DNA from: a virus
Direction: 5' to 3' (one strand)
Virus record (IMG/VR): IMGVR_UViG_3300022918_000016
Coordinates: 1-52,569 of that record
DNA length: 52,569 nt
Both the position numbers and the translations under genes were made by a program. Positions 8,542 to 15,934 of the stretch are shown piece by piece (within the stretch, counting starts at the first letter, position 1; each line of letters opens with the position of its first letter). Under the pieces are notes generated by a model. The model was given only the letters and a program-made list of their open reading frames with translations, searched no databases and was not told the origin of the DNA.

Positions 8542-8733
8542 ATGACACCAACTGAAAAAACCCAACTCCGCCACGCCATCGTAAAATCTCCCGGATTAAT
8601 CGATATGCTCAAAACAGCTATTAAAAACGATAATCAGTTAAATAAAACGAATGCTATCTGTGTTTTAGCTGTTCGCTCAGGTCTAAGTAAAGAGTTTGTA
8701 AGTGAAAATATTAATGAAATAATAGAGCTATGA
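8542..8733 (+). CDS. Small hypothetical protein, 63 aa
   Basis: Helical protein starting MTPTEKTQLRHAIVKSPG, with the same first six residues as its neighbour at 8323. No domain recognised. It overlaps the next gene by ATGA. Confidence 0.65.
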   Translation: MTPTEKTQLRHAIVKSPGLIDMLKTAIKNDNQLNKTNAICVLAVRSGLSKEFVSENINEIIEL

Positions 8734-9029
8734 GTAATTTTAAAGTAGGGCAGAAAGTTGTTTGTGTTGAAAGACCGCCAAGAGATAATTTTGATGAATT
8801 CTATGGTCTTGTAGATCCTCTTTTGAATGATATTTATACAATCAGAGAATTAGATGGTATTTACATTAGATTAGAAGAAATAAAAAATCCTTTATTGCAA
8901 TATAGTGATGGTGTCAACGAATGTGCTTTTAAAGCGTCATATTTCCGCCCCTTAGACCATGCTTTCGCCGATGAAGTAGAGGCTATGATTAAAGAGCAGA
9001 TTAAACAGGATGAATTAATAAATATATAA
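8730..9029 (+). CDS. SH3-like conserved phage protein, 99 aa
   Basis: Opens FKVGQKVVCVERP, a KOW/SH3-like first strand, and ends its domain with ASYFRPLDHAF, the FRPL close I recall from a small family frequent in phages. It is probably a compact beta barrel; function unknown. An acidic helical tail follows. Confidence 0.7.
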   Translation: MSNFKVGQKVVCVERPPRDNFDEFYGLVDPLLNDIYTIRELDGIYIRLEEIKNPLLQYSDGVNECAFKASYFRPLDHAFADEVEAMIKEQIKQDELINI

Positions 9030-9031
9030 TT

Positions 9032-9544
9032 ATGACAAACCTAATAAAAGAATGGGCAATATCCTGCCACGAAGATACCAATCACAAGTATGATGGTAAA
9101 CCTTACGAATTGCATTTAAATTTAGTTGTTAGTGTTGCAAGAGAGTTTTTATACCTTGTACCTTTATCGGATGCAGACGCTGTTATACAGGCGTGCTGGT
9201 GTCACGATGTAATTGAGGATTGCCGAAAAACCTACAACGATGTTAAGGAAGCGGCAGGCGTTCAGGTAGCAGAAATAGTTTATGCGCTAACTAACGAAAA
9301 GGGCAAGAACAGAAAAGAGCGCGCTAATGATAAATATTACAAAGGCATAAGAGATACTCAATATGCTGCTTTTGTAAAAATATGCGATCGTATTGCTAAT
9401 ATTCAATATTCCGTGGCTACGAATAGCAGAATGCTTGATGTTTACAGAAAGGAATCAAGTAATTTTGAGCAGGAGTTATTTTCGCCCGTATATCAGGTTA
9501 TGTTTAATAGGATAGACTTTTTTCTGAAACATTATGCAATCTAA
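9032..9544 (+). CDS. HD-domain hydrolase, RelA/SpoT-hydrolase or MESH1-like
   Basis: 170 residues with an N-terminal His-containing helix (HLNLVVSVAREF), the HD motif CWCHDVIEDC at about 56-65, YALTNEKGKNRKER, and KICDRIANIQYS, the K-x-DR-x-AN motif of (p)ppGpp hydrolases. The size fits a stand-alone alarmone hydrolase. Lowering ppGpp during infection would keep host synthesis running; the substrate is inferred from the motifs only. Confidence 0.75.
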   Translation: MTNLIKEWAISCHEDTNHKYDGKPYELHLNLVVSVAREFLYLVPLSDADAVIQACWCHDVIEDCRKTYNDVKEAAGVQVAEIVYALTNEKGKNRKERANDKYYKGIRDTQYAAFVKICDRIANIQYSVATNSRMLDVYRKESSNFEQELFSPVYQVMFNRIDFFLKHYAI

Positions 9545-10286
9545 CTCTATAACCAAACACGGCTTAGACCTCATTCTAAAATCCCCTAAGCAATACTGGT
9601 ATCATTACCTACGTGAGGGCAGGGAGGAATACGCACCATCATCCGCCACGGTTTTCGATATGGCTTTGCGCGCATCGGTTTTACATAAATATGAATTTAA
9701 TAAGCTGTATGTTCGGCGACCTAATTACGACCGCAGGAAAACACTTGAAAAACACGATGATGATTTACTCATTGCTGCATGTAAAAATAACGGACAGTTT
9801 CTATTACCGGCAGAAAAATACGATACGGTTATCGAAATGACAGCCGCTATTAAGGAACATAAAACCTGCAACATATTATTCAATTCAGGCAGTTCAGGAG
9901 AAAACACAGAATTTATGCATCCTGATAGCGAAGCGGTAATTTCTATAAAACCGCATTGGGTTTCAGATAACGGATTAATCGTGAATTTAACCAGCACAAC
10001 TGATATTTCAAAAACCGCTAAAGATGCAGTGTTATTTAACAGGCATCGTAAAGCAGCGATTTTAACCGACGTATTTCATTTGCCTGTAGTTTTTGTTATT
10101 GTTGAGGAAAAACCGCCTTACAACATCGAAATATCAGTTTTAGACAGCCGAAGCTTGCAGTTGGGGCGTGAGGAATATATAGCTGCCAGTAAAATATATT
10201 CTGAATGCCTTAGTTCCGGTAAATGGGGCGGCATGAGTGAAGAAATTAAAATAATAAGTTTACCTGAATGGGTATTTAATAAGTAG
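9534..10286 (+). CDS. RecE/exonuclease VIII-like (DUF3799) protein with altered nuclease motifs
   Basis: 250 residues with the family layout: FNSGSSGENTEF near 120, a core strand, VVFVIVEEKPPYNIEISVLD near 185-205, LQLGREEY, and the end SLPEW. In active relatives the core reads about RPDW then (V)DLKT with a following Gln. Here it is KPHW then VNLTST, and the later Gln position appears to be Lys, so the catalytic Asp and Lys positions look lost. It may be a catalytically dead scaffold for the annealing protein at 12282, or a diverged enzyme. Alignment was by eye. Confidence 0.65.
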   Translation: MQSNSITKHGLDLILKSPKQYWYHYLREGREEYAPSSATVFDMALRASVLHKYEFNKLYVRRPNYDRRKTLEKHDDDLLIAACKNNGQFLLPAEKYDTVIEMTAAIKEHKTCNILFNSGSSGENTEFMHPDSEAVISIKPHWVSDNGLIVNLTSTTDISKTAKDAVLFNRHRKAAILTDVFHLPVVFVIVEEKPPYNIEISVLDSRSLQLGREEYIAASKIYSECLSSGKWGGMSEEIKIISLPEWVFNK

Positions 10287-10320
10287 TGTTACGAGAAAAG
10301 GATTTAAAGTAGGTTATTCA

Positions 10321-10488
10321 TTGACTCAGAAATCCACATGCGTATTGGTATATAATGTAGAAGAAAGCAATTTTATAAGTATTATTGGGTGGATAAGTCC
10401 GTGGGCGGCTAAATTTACTATGGCCGGCTATTCTGATTGCGTTGGAATATGGCAGCCCAAAGGAACTAAACAAAACCGTAAGCCATGA
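10321..10488 (+). CDS. Possible small protein with TTG start, 55 aa
   Basis: An open frame with plausible protein composition fills the roughly 200-base gap before 10485 and ends in an ATGA overlap with the next gene. It has no ATG; TTG at 10321 (MTQKSTCVLVYNVEE) is the best start. The frame stays open upstream to about 10263, so a longer form or a lost start is possible. Confidence 0.4.
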   Translation: MTQKSTCVLVYNVEESNFISIIGWISPWAAKFTMAGYSDCVGIWQPKGTKQNRKP

Positions 10489-10880
10489 GCGAACACATCG
10501 AAACATTCAATTCCTTCATCGGCAAGCGTGACCGTGTAGCCGTAATCGGATCACGAGGTTTCAGCGATTATAAATTATTTGCTGATAAAATACACCATTT
10601 CACTAAAAACATTGAAAATATATGCTTCATAAGTGGTGGTTGTAAAACAGGTGCGGATAACTTAATTGAAAGGTACTGCAACGATAATAATTTACCAATA
10701 CTGATATTTTACCCTAACTATGCGGAATTTGGTAAATTAGCACCTTTGAAACGTAACCATCAGATAGTGGATAACTGCGATATGCTGATTGCGTTTTGGG
10801 ATGGCGTAAGCACAGGAACAAAATATACGTTGGATTTGGTGGATGAAAAATTAATACCTAATAGAATAGTAAAAATATGA
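10485..10880 (+). CDS. DUF2493 (SLOG/YspA-like) nucleotide-binding protein
   Basis: 131 residues: VAVIGSRGFSDY at 18-29, FISGGCKTGADNLIERY at about 48-64, the RNHQIVDNCDMLIAFWDG stretch and a GTKYTLDL end. These are the hallmarks of DUF2493, a Rossmann-type SLOG-fold family thought to bind a nucleotide or related ligand. Such proteins are common in phages and often lie near recombination genes; the ligand is unknown. Confidence 0.85.
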   Translation: MSEHIETFNSFIGKRDRVAVIGSRGFSDYKLFADKIHHFTKNIENICFISGGCKTGADNLIERYCNDNNLPILIFYPNYAEFGKLAPLKRNHQIVDNCDMLIAFWDGVSTGTKYTLDLVDEKLIPNRIVKI

Positions 10881-10881
10881 A

Positions 10882-11193
10882 ATGAAACGAGATAAAAATG
10901 AGTATCAGGCTAAGTATATTTATTTAACTAAGTCTATAATACCTGATAATTTCGACATACATCATATAGACGGCAATAGAAATAATAATCTTATAGATAA
11001 TTTAGTTTGTCTGCCCGTAAAGTTGCATAGTGATTATCATAAGTATTTTATGAATGGAGATTTTGAGAAATTAGAACAAACTGAATTAAACATAACCTAT
11101 TGGGTTATATTCAGAAATTATTTATTAGGTAAGCTGCATTATTTTATAGACGGCTTCAGTTACGAAAACAATAATTTAAATCCGGCGGGATAA
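10882..11193 (+). CDS. HNH endonuclease, small
   Basis: 103 residues. The beta-beta-alpha metal motif is IHHIDGNRNNNLIDNLVCL (about 26-44), followed by a His in LHSDYHKY. No DNA-recognition domain beyond it is visible. It begins one base after the DUF2493 stop, so it is translated in the same unit. It may be a freestanding homing nuclease or a resolvase-like accessory. Confidence 0.8.
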   Translation: MKRDKNEYQAKYIYLTKSIIPDNFDIHHIDGNRNNNLIDNLVCLPVKLHSDYHKYFMNGDFEKLEQTELNITYWVIFRNYLLGKLHYFIDGFSYENNNLNPAG

Positions 11194-11205
11194 CGCATAA
11201 AAATT

Positions 11206-11709
11206 ATGTCAGAAATAACAGTTACAGGCAGGGTTAAATTCATTGGAGAAATGGTAACCCGAGGAACATTTAGCAGTAGGGAAATTGTAGTAACTACAGA
11301 CGAGCAATACCCGCAACACATAAATATCCAATTTGCCCAGGATAAATGCGATTATCTCGATAAATATTCTATAGGTCAGCCTGTAGAAATAGCAGTAAAT
11401 TTACGTGGCCGCGAATGGGTCAACCCACAAGGCGAAACAAAATACTTCAATACCATTCAGGGGTGGAGGATAAAGGCAGGAGAAGGAGCTGCACCACAAC
11501 AACCAGCACCCGTATTCCCTGCTCCGTGGCCGAGTGCCGCGCCCGTAAAAACATATCAGCATACCGATGCGACCATTACATTAGACAGGTATTTAGCAAC
11601 GCTAGGGTGGACTTATGATGTTTTAGTAGCTAAAGGTAAAGGTATTTGGGTTGAAGCCACACCGGGCGTGCCTGCTGCTGAGGATGATAACGATGGATTG
11701 CCATTTTAA
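11206..11709 (+). CDS. Single-stranded DNA-binding-like protein (DUF3127-type OB fold)
   Basis: 167 residues. The N-terminal 90 form an OB-like domain typical of DUF3127 (VTGRVKFIGEM, REIVVTTDEQYPQHI). A proline-rich linker follows, then a second small region and an acidic tail ending DDNDGLPF, like the partner-binding tip of SSB proteins. It lies between the RecE-like and annealing proteins, consistent with ssDNA handling in recombination. The 3' end also forms a terminator hairpin. Confidence 0.75.
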   Translation: MSEITVTGRVKFIGEMVTRGTFSSREIVVTTDEQYPQHINIQFAQDKCDYLDKYSIGQPVEIAVNLRGREWVNPQGETKYFNTIQGWRIKAGEGAAPQQPAPVFPAPWPSAAPVKTYQHTDATITLDRYLATLGWTYDVLVAKGKGIWVEATPGVPAAEDDNDGLPF

Positions 11710-11725
11710 AATGGTAATTTTTTTA
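11697..11725 (+). terminator. Terminator hairpin over the SSB-like gene stop
   Basis: A 9-10 bp stem (ATTGCCATTT at 11697-11706 with AAATGGTAAT at 11709-11718, one G-U pair) includes the stop codon and is followed by a run of T. It should cut transcription between the SSB-like gene and the HNH and annealing genes, giving step-down expression. Confidence 0.6.
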
Positions 11726-11782
11726 AATTTATATTTTTACCTTTCTAAATAAAAACATATCTTTATATAAAATAAATAATAT

Positions 11783-12277
11783 ATGAAGATATGTTTTAAA
11801 TGCAATTTAGAATTACCATTTAGTGATTTCTATAAACACGCACAAATGAAGGATGGCTACTTAGGTAAATGCAAAACATGTACCAAAAAAGACAGTTCTG
11901 TTAATGAAGCCAAAATAAGATCTACACCCGAGGGGCTTGAAAGAGACAGGCAAAGGCATCGTGATAAATATTTTAAGCTAAACTATCGAGAGAAGCAAAA
12001 AATTTGGGATAAAGATAAACCGTGGAAACAAAGTCCTATTTATAAAAGCCTACACAAACGGTTTAAAGTACCTAAAGGTTTTGAATTGCATCATTGGAAT
12101 TATGAAGATAAATATTTAGAAGATGTATTTTTAATGACTGTTTCAGAACACAGAAAATCTCACATGCATATTAAATTAGATTTAGAAAACAAAATATTTA
12201 AAACTGATACAGGCGAATTATTAAAAACAAAATCAGACCATTTACAATACTTAATTTCAAAGGGTATTAAATTTTAA
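11783..12277 (+). CDS. HNH endonuclease with N-terminal zinc ribbon
   Basis: 164 residues. [15 protein letters not shown] and then CKTCTKK give a CxxC...CxxC ribbon at the start; a basic linker follows; and [19 protein letters not shown] then SEHRKSHMH make the HNH core near 105-135. It lies behind a terminator and a 73-base AT-rich gap, unlike its close-packed neighbours, and is more AT-rich, suggesting a later insertion of a freestanding homing-type nuclease. Confidence 0.8.
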   Translation: MKICFKCNLELPFSDFYKHAQMKDGYLGKCKTCTKKDSSVNEAKIRSTPEGLERDRQRHRDKYFKLNYREKQKIWDKDKPWKQSPIYKSLHKRFKVPKGFELHHWNYEDKYLEDVFLMTVSEHRKSHMHIKLDLENKIFKTDTGELLKTKSDHLQYLISKGIKF

Positions 12278-12281
12278 AATT

Positions 12282-12971
12282 ATGTCAGAAAATAAACTAC
12301 CAAAAATTAATGACCTGTACAAAGATGTGCAGCTTGCTCAATCTAACGATGTATTAACCGCATTGCTTAATCAGCCTCCAAAACAGGAATGGGTAAAAAC
12401 CCATCCTTACATTGCTAATTACAAGTATCTGCCTATAGATAAGGTGGAGTTCCTGCTTAAAAAAATATTCAAGGCCTATAGAATTGAGGTTTTACGTGAG
12501 GGAACGGCCTTTAATGGTGTATACGTTATTGTTAGGGTTCATTACCAAAATCCGGTTACAGGCAATTGGGATTATCACGATGGTGTAGGAGCAAAGGAAC
12601 TACAGACCAAAAAAGGAGAATCCGCTGCTAATTTAGCGATGATAAATCCAGGCGCATTAGCAATGGCATTTCCTATAGCCAAAACAGTTGCTATAAAAGA
12701 TGCTTGTGATCATTTCGGGATGCTGTTCGGATCTGACCTTAACCGTAAGGACGTAATGAGTATCGGTGTAGATGAAAATCTGCAATCAAAAAATGCTATA
12801 GACGAAATAAACAAACTCGTTAAACAGCCTGTAACTGAAACGCACGATTTCGAAGTTATTCAGCCCGATATTGTTTCGCCTGTAAATAATTCGATTGAAG
12901 TTACTGAACCGCTGGATATTCCAGCCCCCGAACCATTGATGCCGGAATTACCAAACGATAAGGATTTTTAA
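12282..12971 (+). CDS. Rad52/DdrA-like single-strand annealing protein
   Basis: 229 residues. The N-terminal 165 match the Sak/Rad52/DdrA type of phage recombinase: THPYIANYKYLPIDKVEFLL, VIVRVHYQNPVTGNWDYHDG, GALAMAFPIAKTVAIKDAC and FGMLFGSDLNRKD, with the typical lysine-rich core and G-(x)-FG-(x)-LNR end. The last 60 residues are acidic and proline-rich. It should anneal complementary ssDNA, working with the SSB-like protein and perhaps the RecE-like protein. It is last in the operon, before the terminator at 13012. Confidence 0.8.
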   Translation: MSENKLPKINDLYKDVQLAQSNDVLTALLNQPPKQEWVKTHPYIANYKYLPIDKVEFLLKKIFKAYRIEVLREGTAFNGVYVIVRVHYQNPVTGNWDYHDGVGAKELQTKKGESAANLAMINPGALAMAFPIAKTVAIKDACDHFGMLFGSDLNRKDVMSIGVDENLQSKNAIDEINKLVKQPVTETHDFEVIQPDIVSPVNNSIEVTEPLDIPAPEPLMPELPNDKDF

Positions 12972-13011
12972 AATATAATCACTATATTTACCCCGTCATA
13001 ATTTCTATCTA

Positions 13012-13067
13012 AAACCAGTTTACTGTATAGCTGCTAACATAGCCCTTATACATGAACTGGTTTTTTT
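13012..13067 (+). terminator. Terminator of the rightward early operon
   Basis: AAACCAGTT (13012-13020) pairs perfectly with AACTGGTTT (13055-13063) and a run of T follows. The 34-base loop can itself fold (GTATA with TATAC). It ends the plus-strand early operon about 40 bases after its last stop codon. Confidence 0.8.
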
Positions 13068-13075
13068 ATTTCCAT

Positions 13076-13111
13076 AAAATACAAAACCCGACAACAATTC
13101 AATATGCCGGG
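13076..13111 (-). terminator. Terminator of the tail/lysis operon
   Basis: On the minus strand CCCGGCA (13111-13105) pairs with TGTCGGG (13093-13087) with one G-U pair, followed by TTTTGTATTTT. It lies about 30 bases beyond the last minus-strand stop at 13142. Confidence 0.65.
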
Positions 13112-13141
13112 CTTCGAAACTAATTCCGTGTGGAATCAATA

Positions 13142-13366
13142 TTATTCTGCTTCTTTGAATTCGCAAACATATTCTTTCCCGGGCTTAAAAAATAATAATG
13201 CATCGGGATTTGTTATATGCATCTTTACAGAGGCATTTGGGGTATAAATGCTAAATGTTTTGTTTTCTTCCGAAGTATTTGTTACGGCAGAAAGATTAGC
13301 TTCTACATTGTTGTTTCCGTAATCTACAACAGAACCAACTTTAAATTTTGCTAAAAGTGTTTTCAT
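13142..13366 (-). CDS. Bacteroidetes phage conserved small protein, 74 aa
   Basis: LAKFKVGSVVDYGNNNVEAN with VTNTSEENKTFSIYTPNAS and FFKPGKEYVCEF matches a small beta-rich family I recall from many Bacteroidetes phages, function unknown. It has its own promoter box at 13396 and lies after the endolysin gene. Confidence 0.75.
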   Translation of the reverse strand: MKTLLAKFKVGSVVDYGNNNVEANLSAVTNTSEENKTFSIYTPNASVKMHITNPDALLFFKPGKEYVCEFKEAE

Positions 13367-13395
13367 TATTTGCTTAATTTTTTAAATGTTAGCTG

Positions 13396-13403
13396 CAAAT
13401 ATA
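13396..13403 (-). promoter_or_regulatory. Promoter -7 box before 13366
   Basis: Minus-strand TATATTTG about 30 bases before the ATG at 13366, in the short gap after the endolysin stop. It matches TAnnTTTG; no clear TTTG upstream. Confidence 0.5.
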
Positions 13404-13407
13404 TGAA

Positions 13408-13932
13408 TTATATATTCGGATAAATAAACCCGTTTTCATTTATATATTTACCGGAATTTACCGTGTTCTGCAGTCCCTGCCAATTGTAACCGAAGGTTTT
13501 TTCAAAGTGCGGCATATCAGGAAACGATCGCCAGTCTCCGCCCCATACCCAACCAATGGACTTAAAATATTTTACTACTTCCATCCAATCGGCTATCCCG
13601 TCTTTGTCATTATCAGCCACAACACTCCATGATGCGGTTTCGAAAATCCCGTCGTTATTTTTATCTAAAAGCAACACAATGTCAAAAGCCAGCCCGTAAT
13701 TATGTATGGATTGTCCGGCTTTAGCATTCGTAACCTTATTACCTGGTTTAGTCCTTCCCTGAGCGTATAAGGCTGCTTGCTCTGTTAAACTCCTGTAGGT
13801 GTACGCAAAACGTAATCTAACGCCTTTTCCAAGTAGTTTATCGTTTACGTGCCTGTAAGCCTGTAAAACCTCATTGCGTACTTTAGGATGCATCTGCTGT
13901 ATTCGGTATATGGTTATTAAATCGTCTGCCAT
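13408..13932 (-). CDS. Endolysin, M15-family L,D- or D,D-peptidase with calcium-loop motifs
   Basis: 174 residues. YRS at 46-48, the zinc motif SIHNYGLAFD with His77 and Asp84, and PDMPHFE with His142 define the M15 (VanY/L-alanyl-D-glutamate peptidase) fold, which cuts the peptide part of peptidoglycan. Between Asp84 and His142 are two DxNxDG-type loops, DKNNDG at 90-95 and DNDKDG at 107-112, like EF-hand calcium sites; calcium control is known for the related phage T5 endolysin. There is no signal peptide, so a holin is needed; candidates are the membrane proteins just upstream. Confidence 0.9.
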   Translation of the reverse strand: MADDLITIYRIQQMHPKVRNEVLQAYRHVNDKLLGKGVRLRFAYTYRSLTEQAALYAQGRTKPGNKVTNAKAGQSIHNYGLAFDIVLLLDKNNDGIFETASWSVVADNDKDGIADWMEVVKYFKSIGWVWGGDWRSFPDMPHFEKTFGYNWQGLQNTVNSGKYINENGFIYPNI

Positions 13933-13937
13933 AATAT

Positions 13938-14309
13938 TTAATTTTTATCGTTTTTCTGATACTCCTTCAATTTATCATCCCGGTATTTATTGTAATGTAT
14001 TAAACAAACCCAAAACACAACTGCTGCAATAATCGCTATTTCAGGTCTAACATGTATTAATCCGTCTTTAAGCTGTTTCAGGTACGCCAGTATAATTACA
14101 AATACACTTAGCATTAAAGGAGGCACTGATAGCAAATATTTATTACTCATGAGCCATTCGTAGGGCTTTCGGTCTTTATGCCTTATACAGCGCATAAACA
14201 CGTACCAGTAACTGTATTTCATTCCGGACACGATGTAACTCATATAAACTATAAAAGTCATCATAAGTATAATCAATAATATGTTTGCAGCATCAATCAT
14301 GGTTTTCAT
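13938..14309 (-). CDS. Membrane protein in lysis block, 123 aa
   Basis: Three hydrophobic segments (about 6-28, 60-80 and 88-106) joined by basic loops and a lysine-rich tail. It is next to the endolysin and overlaps the membrane gene upstream. It may be a holin or holin partner; the sequence alone cannot decide. Confidence 0.7.
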   Translation of the reverse strand: MKTMIDAANILLIILMMTFIVYMSYIVSGMKYSYWYVFMRCIRHKDRKPYEWLMSNKYLLSVPPLMLSVFVIILAYLKQLKDGLIHVRPEIAIIAAVVFWVCLIHYNKYRDDKLKEYQKNDKN

Positions 14310-14694
14310 CTTTTATTTCTTCATCAGCTAATAACTTTTTTAGCATACCTTTAAAATAAGCGGTTAAACCCTGCTTAAATATTTTATCCATCAAACTTAC
14401 AATGAAAACACTAAATATACTCACAAAGAAAATATAAGTTGTTACAGGCCATTTAGTTTCAAGTAAAGGCCACATGTTTAGACCGAACCAAGATAACCCG
14501 ACAATGTACAGTATCTGAATAAGGGTTCTTGTCCATGTTAATTGTTTATTCTGTATGTCCATACCTAAGCGTATAGCGTATCCCGTAAGAGCTGCTAAAA
14601 ATATAGATAACGAAAGCATAGGAGCTTCCTGCGAGGTTTCGGATACTATTACCGTGGTAATTAATATAAATATCTTGTTTAGCATAGTTAGCAA
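14293..14694 (-). CDS. Holin-like membrane protein, 133 aa
   Basis: Hydrophobic segments at about 5-20, 25-42, 60-78 and 86-104, then a charged C-terminal tail (DEEIKDENHD). Position beside the endolysin, size and three or four membrane segments fit a phage holin. It overlaps the next membrane gene by 17 bases. Best holin candidate by topology and place; family not proven. Confidence 0.65.
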   Translation of the reverse strand: MLTMLNKIFILITTVIVSETSQEAPMLSLSIFLAALTGYAIRLGMDIQNKQLTWTRTLIQILYIVGLSWFGLNMWPLLETKWPVTTYIFFVSIFSVFIVSLMDKIFKQGLTAYFKGMLKKLLADEEIKDENHD

Positions 14695-14711
14695 TTACAC
14701 GGTAAAGATAA

Positions 14712-15140
14712 TTAAATTCTGTGGGTTATTTTACCCATAACGAAAACTGTTATCGTACAGTAAATTACAATAGAGAACCATGCAAAATACTGCGCTGTAT
14801 CTATCCCAAATAAAATATAGTATTCATTGGTTAGCCACATAAAAATTAACCCAGCGTAGGATGTTTTACCTATCGTGTTAAACCTCCCGCTAAACATGAA
14901 TAAAAGAAACAGCGTAGCTAATGAGGTGTTAAAAAATAAAAAACCCTGTTCGTTAAAATTTTCATATAAATTATTTACAGGCTCGTTATTGAAATACGGA
15001 AATAGCCTGTATTTACAGTAGGCTAAATACCCTATCACATTACACATATAGATAACAAAAACAACAATATTAATATCTATTTTTGTTAAATAAAATAAGC
15101 AGGCGTAAACCTGCTTAAATATATTTTTTAAACGTTCCAT
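14712..15140 (-). CDS. Multi-pass membrane protein, 142 aa
   Basis: Four hydrophobic segments (about 24-44, 66-84, 92-110 and 116-136) in a small protein rich in Phe and Tyr. It overlaps the preceding gene by one base (TAATG). No family recognised; lysis-block membership is inferred from its neighbours. Confidence 0.65.
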   Translation of the reverse strand: MERLKNIFKQVYACLFYLTKIDINIVVFVIYMCNVIGYLAYCKYRLFPYFNNEPVNNLYENFNEQGFLFFNTSLATLFLLFMFSGRFNTIGKTSYAGLIFMWLTNEYYILFGIDTAQYFAWFSIVIYCTITVFVMGKITHRI

Positions 15141-15391
15141 TATCTCGGGAACATTTTACGCGGGCGAATTATAGGCCATGCGTTATTTACCGAATCATAA
15201 GTTATCTCCCCTAAAGTTTCATTTCTTTTATCTGAAATTTCAACCGACTGAAATGTATCGAGAGGTAATACTTCGGTTGCATCATCGAGATAACCGTAAT
15301 ATTTAGTTCCTCCGATAAATGCTTTTTTACCTGCTGCAACTAATTTGTGCGCATCACTTTCGATAAAAACCTCTGCTACTGTGTAAGGCAT
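15140..15391 (-). CDS. Small hypothetical protein, 83 aa
   Basis: The ATG at 15391 (MPYTVAEVFIESDAHKLV) is chosen over an upstream one at 15442 because it clears most of the preceding membrane gene. Soluble, alpha/beta, no signal or membrane segment. It sits inside a run of membrane-protein genes. Confidence 0.65.
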   Translation of the reverse strand: MPYTVAEVFIESDAHKLVAAGKKAFIGGTKYYGYLDDATEVLPLDTFQSVEISDKRNETLGEITYDSVNNAWPIIRPRKMFPR

Positions 15392-15549
15392 AAAAATATT
15401 TTTAAAAATTGATAAAATGCGTAAATCATAAATGCTGCCCAAAACAGGACGGCTATTTTATAGGTTTTTCTGGAAAACCCCATTTCCCGGGTAATCTCGC
15501 TGAATATGTTTTGACGTTTTAATGCTGTCAGTTTGTTTTTTAAGGTCAT
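15376..15549 (-). CDS. Small membrane protein, 57 aa, overlapping its neighbour
   Basis: MTLKNKLTALKRQ leads to a basic helix and one strong membrane segment (IAVLFWAAFMIYAFYQF at about 32-48). The start at 15549 is favoured over 15579. It overlaps the upstream small membrane gene by 92 bases in another frame; both frames look protein-like. It may be a lysis accessory. Confidence 0.5.
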   Translation of the reverse strand: MTLKNKLTALKRQNIFSEITREMGFSRKTYKIAVLFWAAFMIYAFYQFLKIFLCLTQ

Positions 15550-15655
15550 CAGTGTTTTTGTTAATCTTGCCTGCATCACAACACCCGAAGTTTATTACTA
15601 TAACCACAACGATTACAACGGCAACCCCTGTTAAACGGCTTAGAAATTCTTTCAT
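15458..15655 (-). CDS. Small N-terminally anchored protein, 65 aa
   Basis: After MKEFLSRLTG comes a very hydrophobic VAVVIVVVIVINFGCC segment, then a polar, helix-forming tail (INKNTDDLKKQTDSIK). NFGC resembles but does not meet the lipobox rule. The topology recalls an inner-membrane spanin, and the overlapping gene recalls Rz/Rz1 nesting, but neither match is firm. Starts by ATGA overlap. Confidence 0.55.
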   Translation of the reverse strand: MKEFLSRLTGVAVVIVVVIVINFGCCDAGKINKNTDDLKKQTDSIKTSKHIQRDYPGNGVFQKNL

Positions 15656-15876
15656 TGTTTTTTAGCTAAATCAGAAATAGTTTCGTCTTTTTTAGTACCG
15701 CCTGTTGAAGCTCCAAAAAAGTAAGATATAACGCTGCTGGTTGTAGAAACTATAGCAATTAGTATCTGATCGTTCGGCTTAGTATGCTGCAATAGGTTTA
15801 TGAAATAATAAGTAAATCCCAATAATATAACTATTAAAGCCAGTATAGGTTTAATGTGTTCACTTAGTGTTTTCAT
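15652..15876 (-). CDS. Small holin-like membrane protein, 74 aa
   Basis: ATG at 15876 (MKTLSEHIKPILAL) is used because an upstream ATG at 15918 falls inside a hairpin. Two hydrophobic segments (about 10-29 and 38-56) are followed by FFGASTGGTKKDETISDL, an end I recall from small phage holin-like proteins. Confidence 0.65.
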   Translation of the reverse strand: MKTLSEHIKPILALIVILLGFTYYFINLLQHTKPNDQILIAIVSTTSSVISYFFGASTGGTKKDETISDLAKKQ

Positions 15877-15890
15877 AGAGTAGTGATTTA

Positions 15891-15920
15891 AAATGCAGGA
15901 GTGTATGTCCTCCTGCATTT
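15891..15920 (-). terminator. Perfect 11-bp hairpin between fibre and lysis genes
   Basis: AAATGCAGGAG (15891-15901) pairs perfectly with CTCCTGCATTT (15910-15920) around an 8-base loop. On the minus strand it is followed by TTTTAAA, so it may terminate transcripts from the tail genes. A TATATTTG box at 15929-15922 lies just before it and could restart transcription for the lysis genes, with the hairpin then at the 5' end of the message. Confidence 0.6.
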
Positions 15921-15934
15921 ACAAATATACTAAA

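Noticed and set aside
8323-8560. Tandem gene duplication of 8323 and 8542 from their shared start MTPTEK
   Set aside because: Similarity ends after six residues; the proteins otherwise differ in composition and pattern.
10318-10506. Minus-strand frame opposite 10321-10488
   Set aside because: The plus-strand frame ends in an ATGA overlap with the next operon gene, which the minus frame cannot explain.
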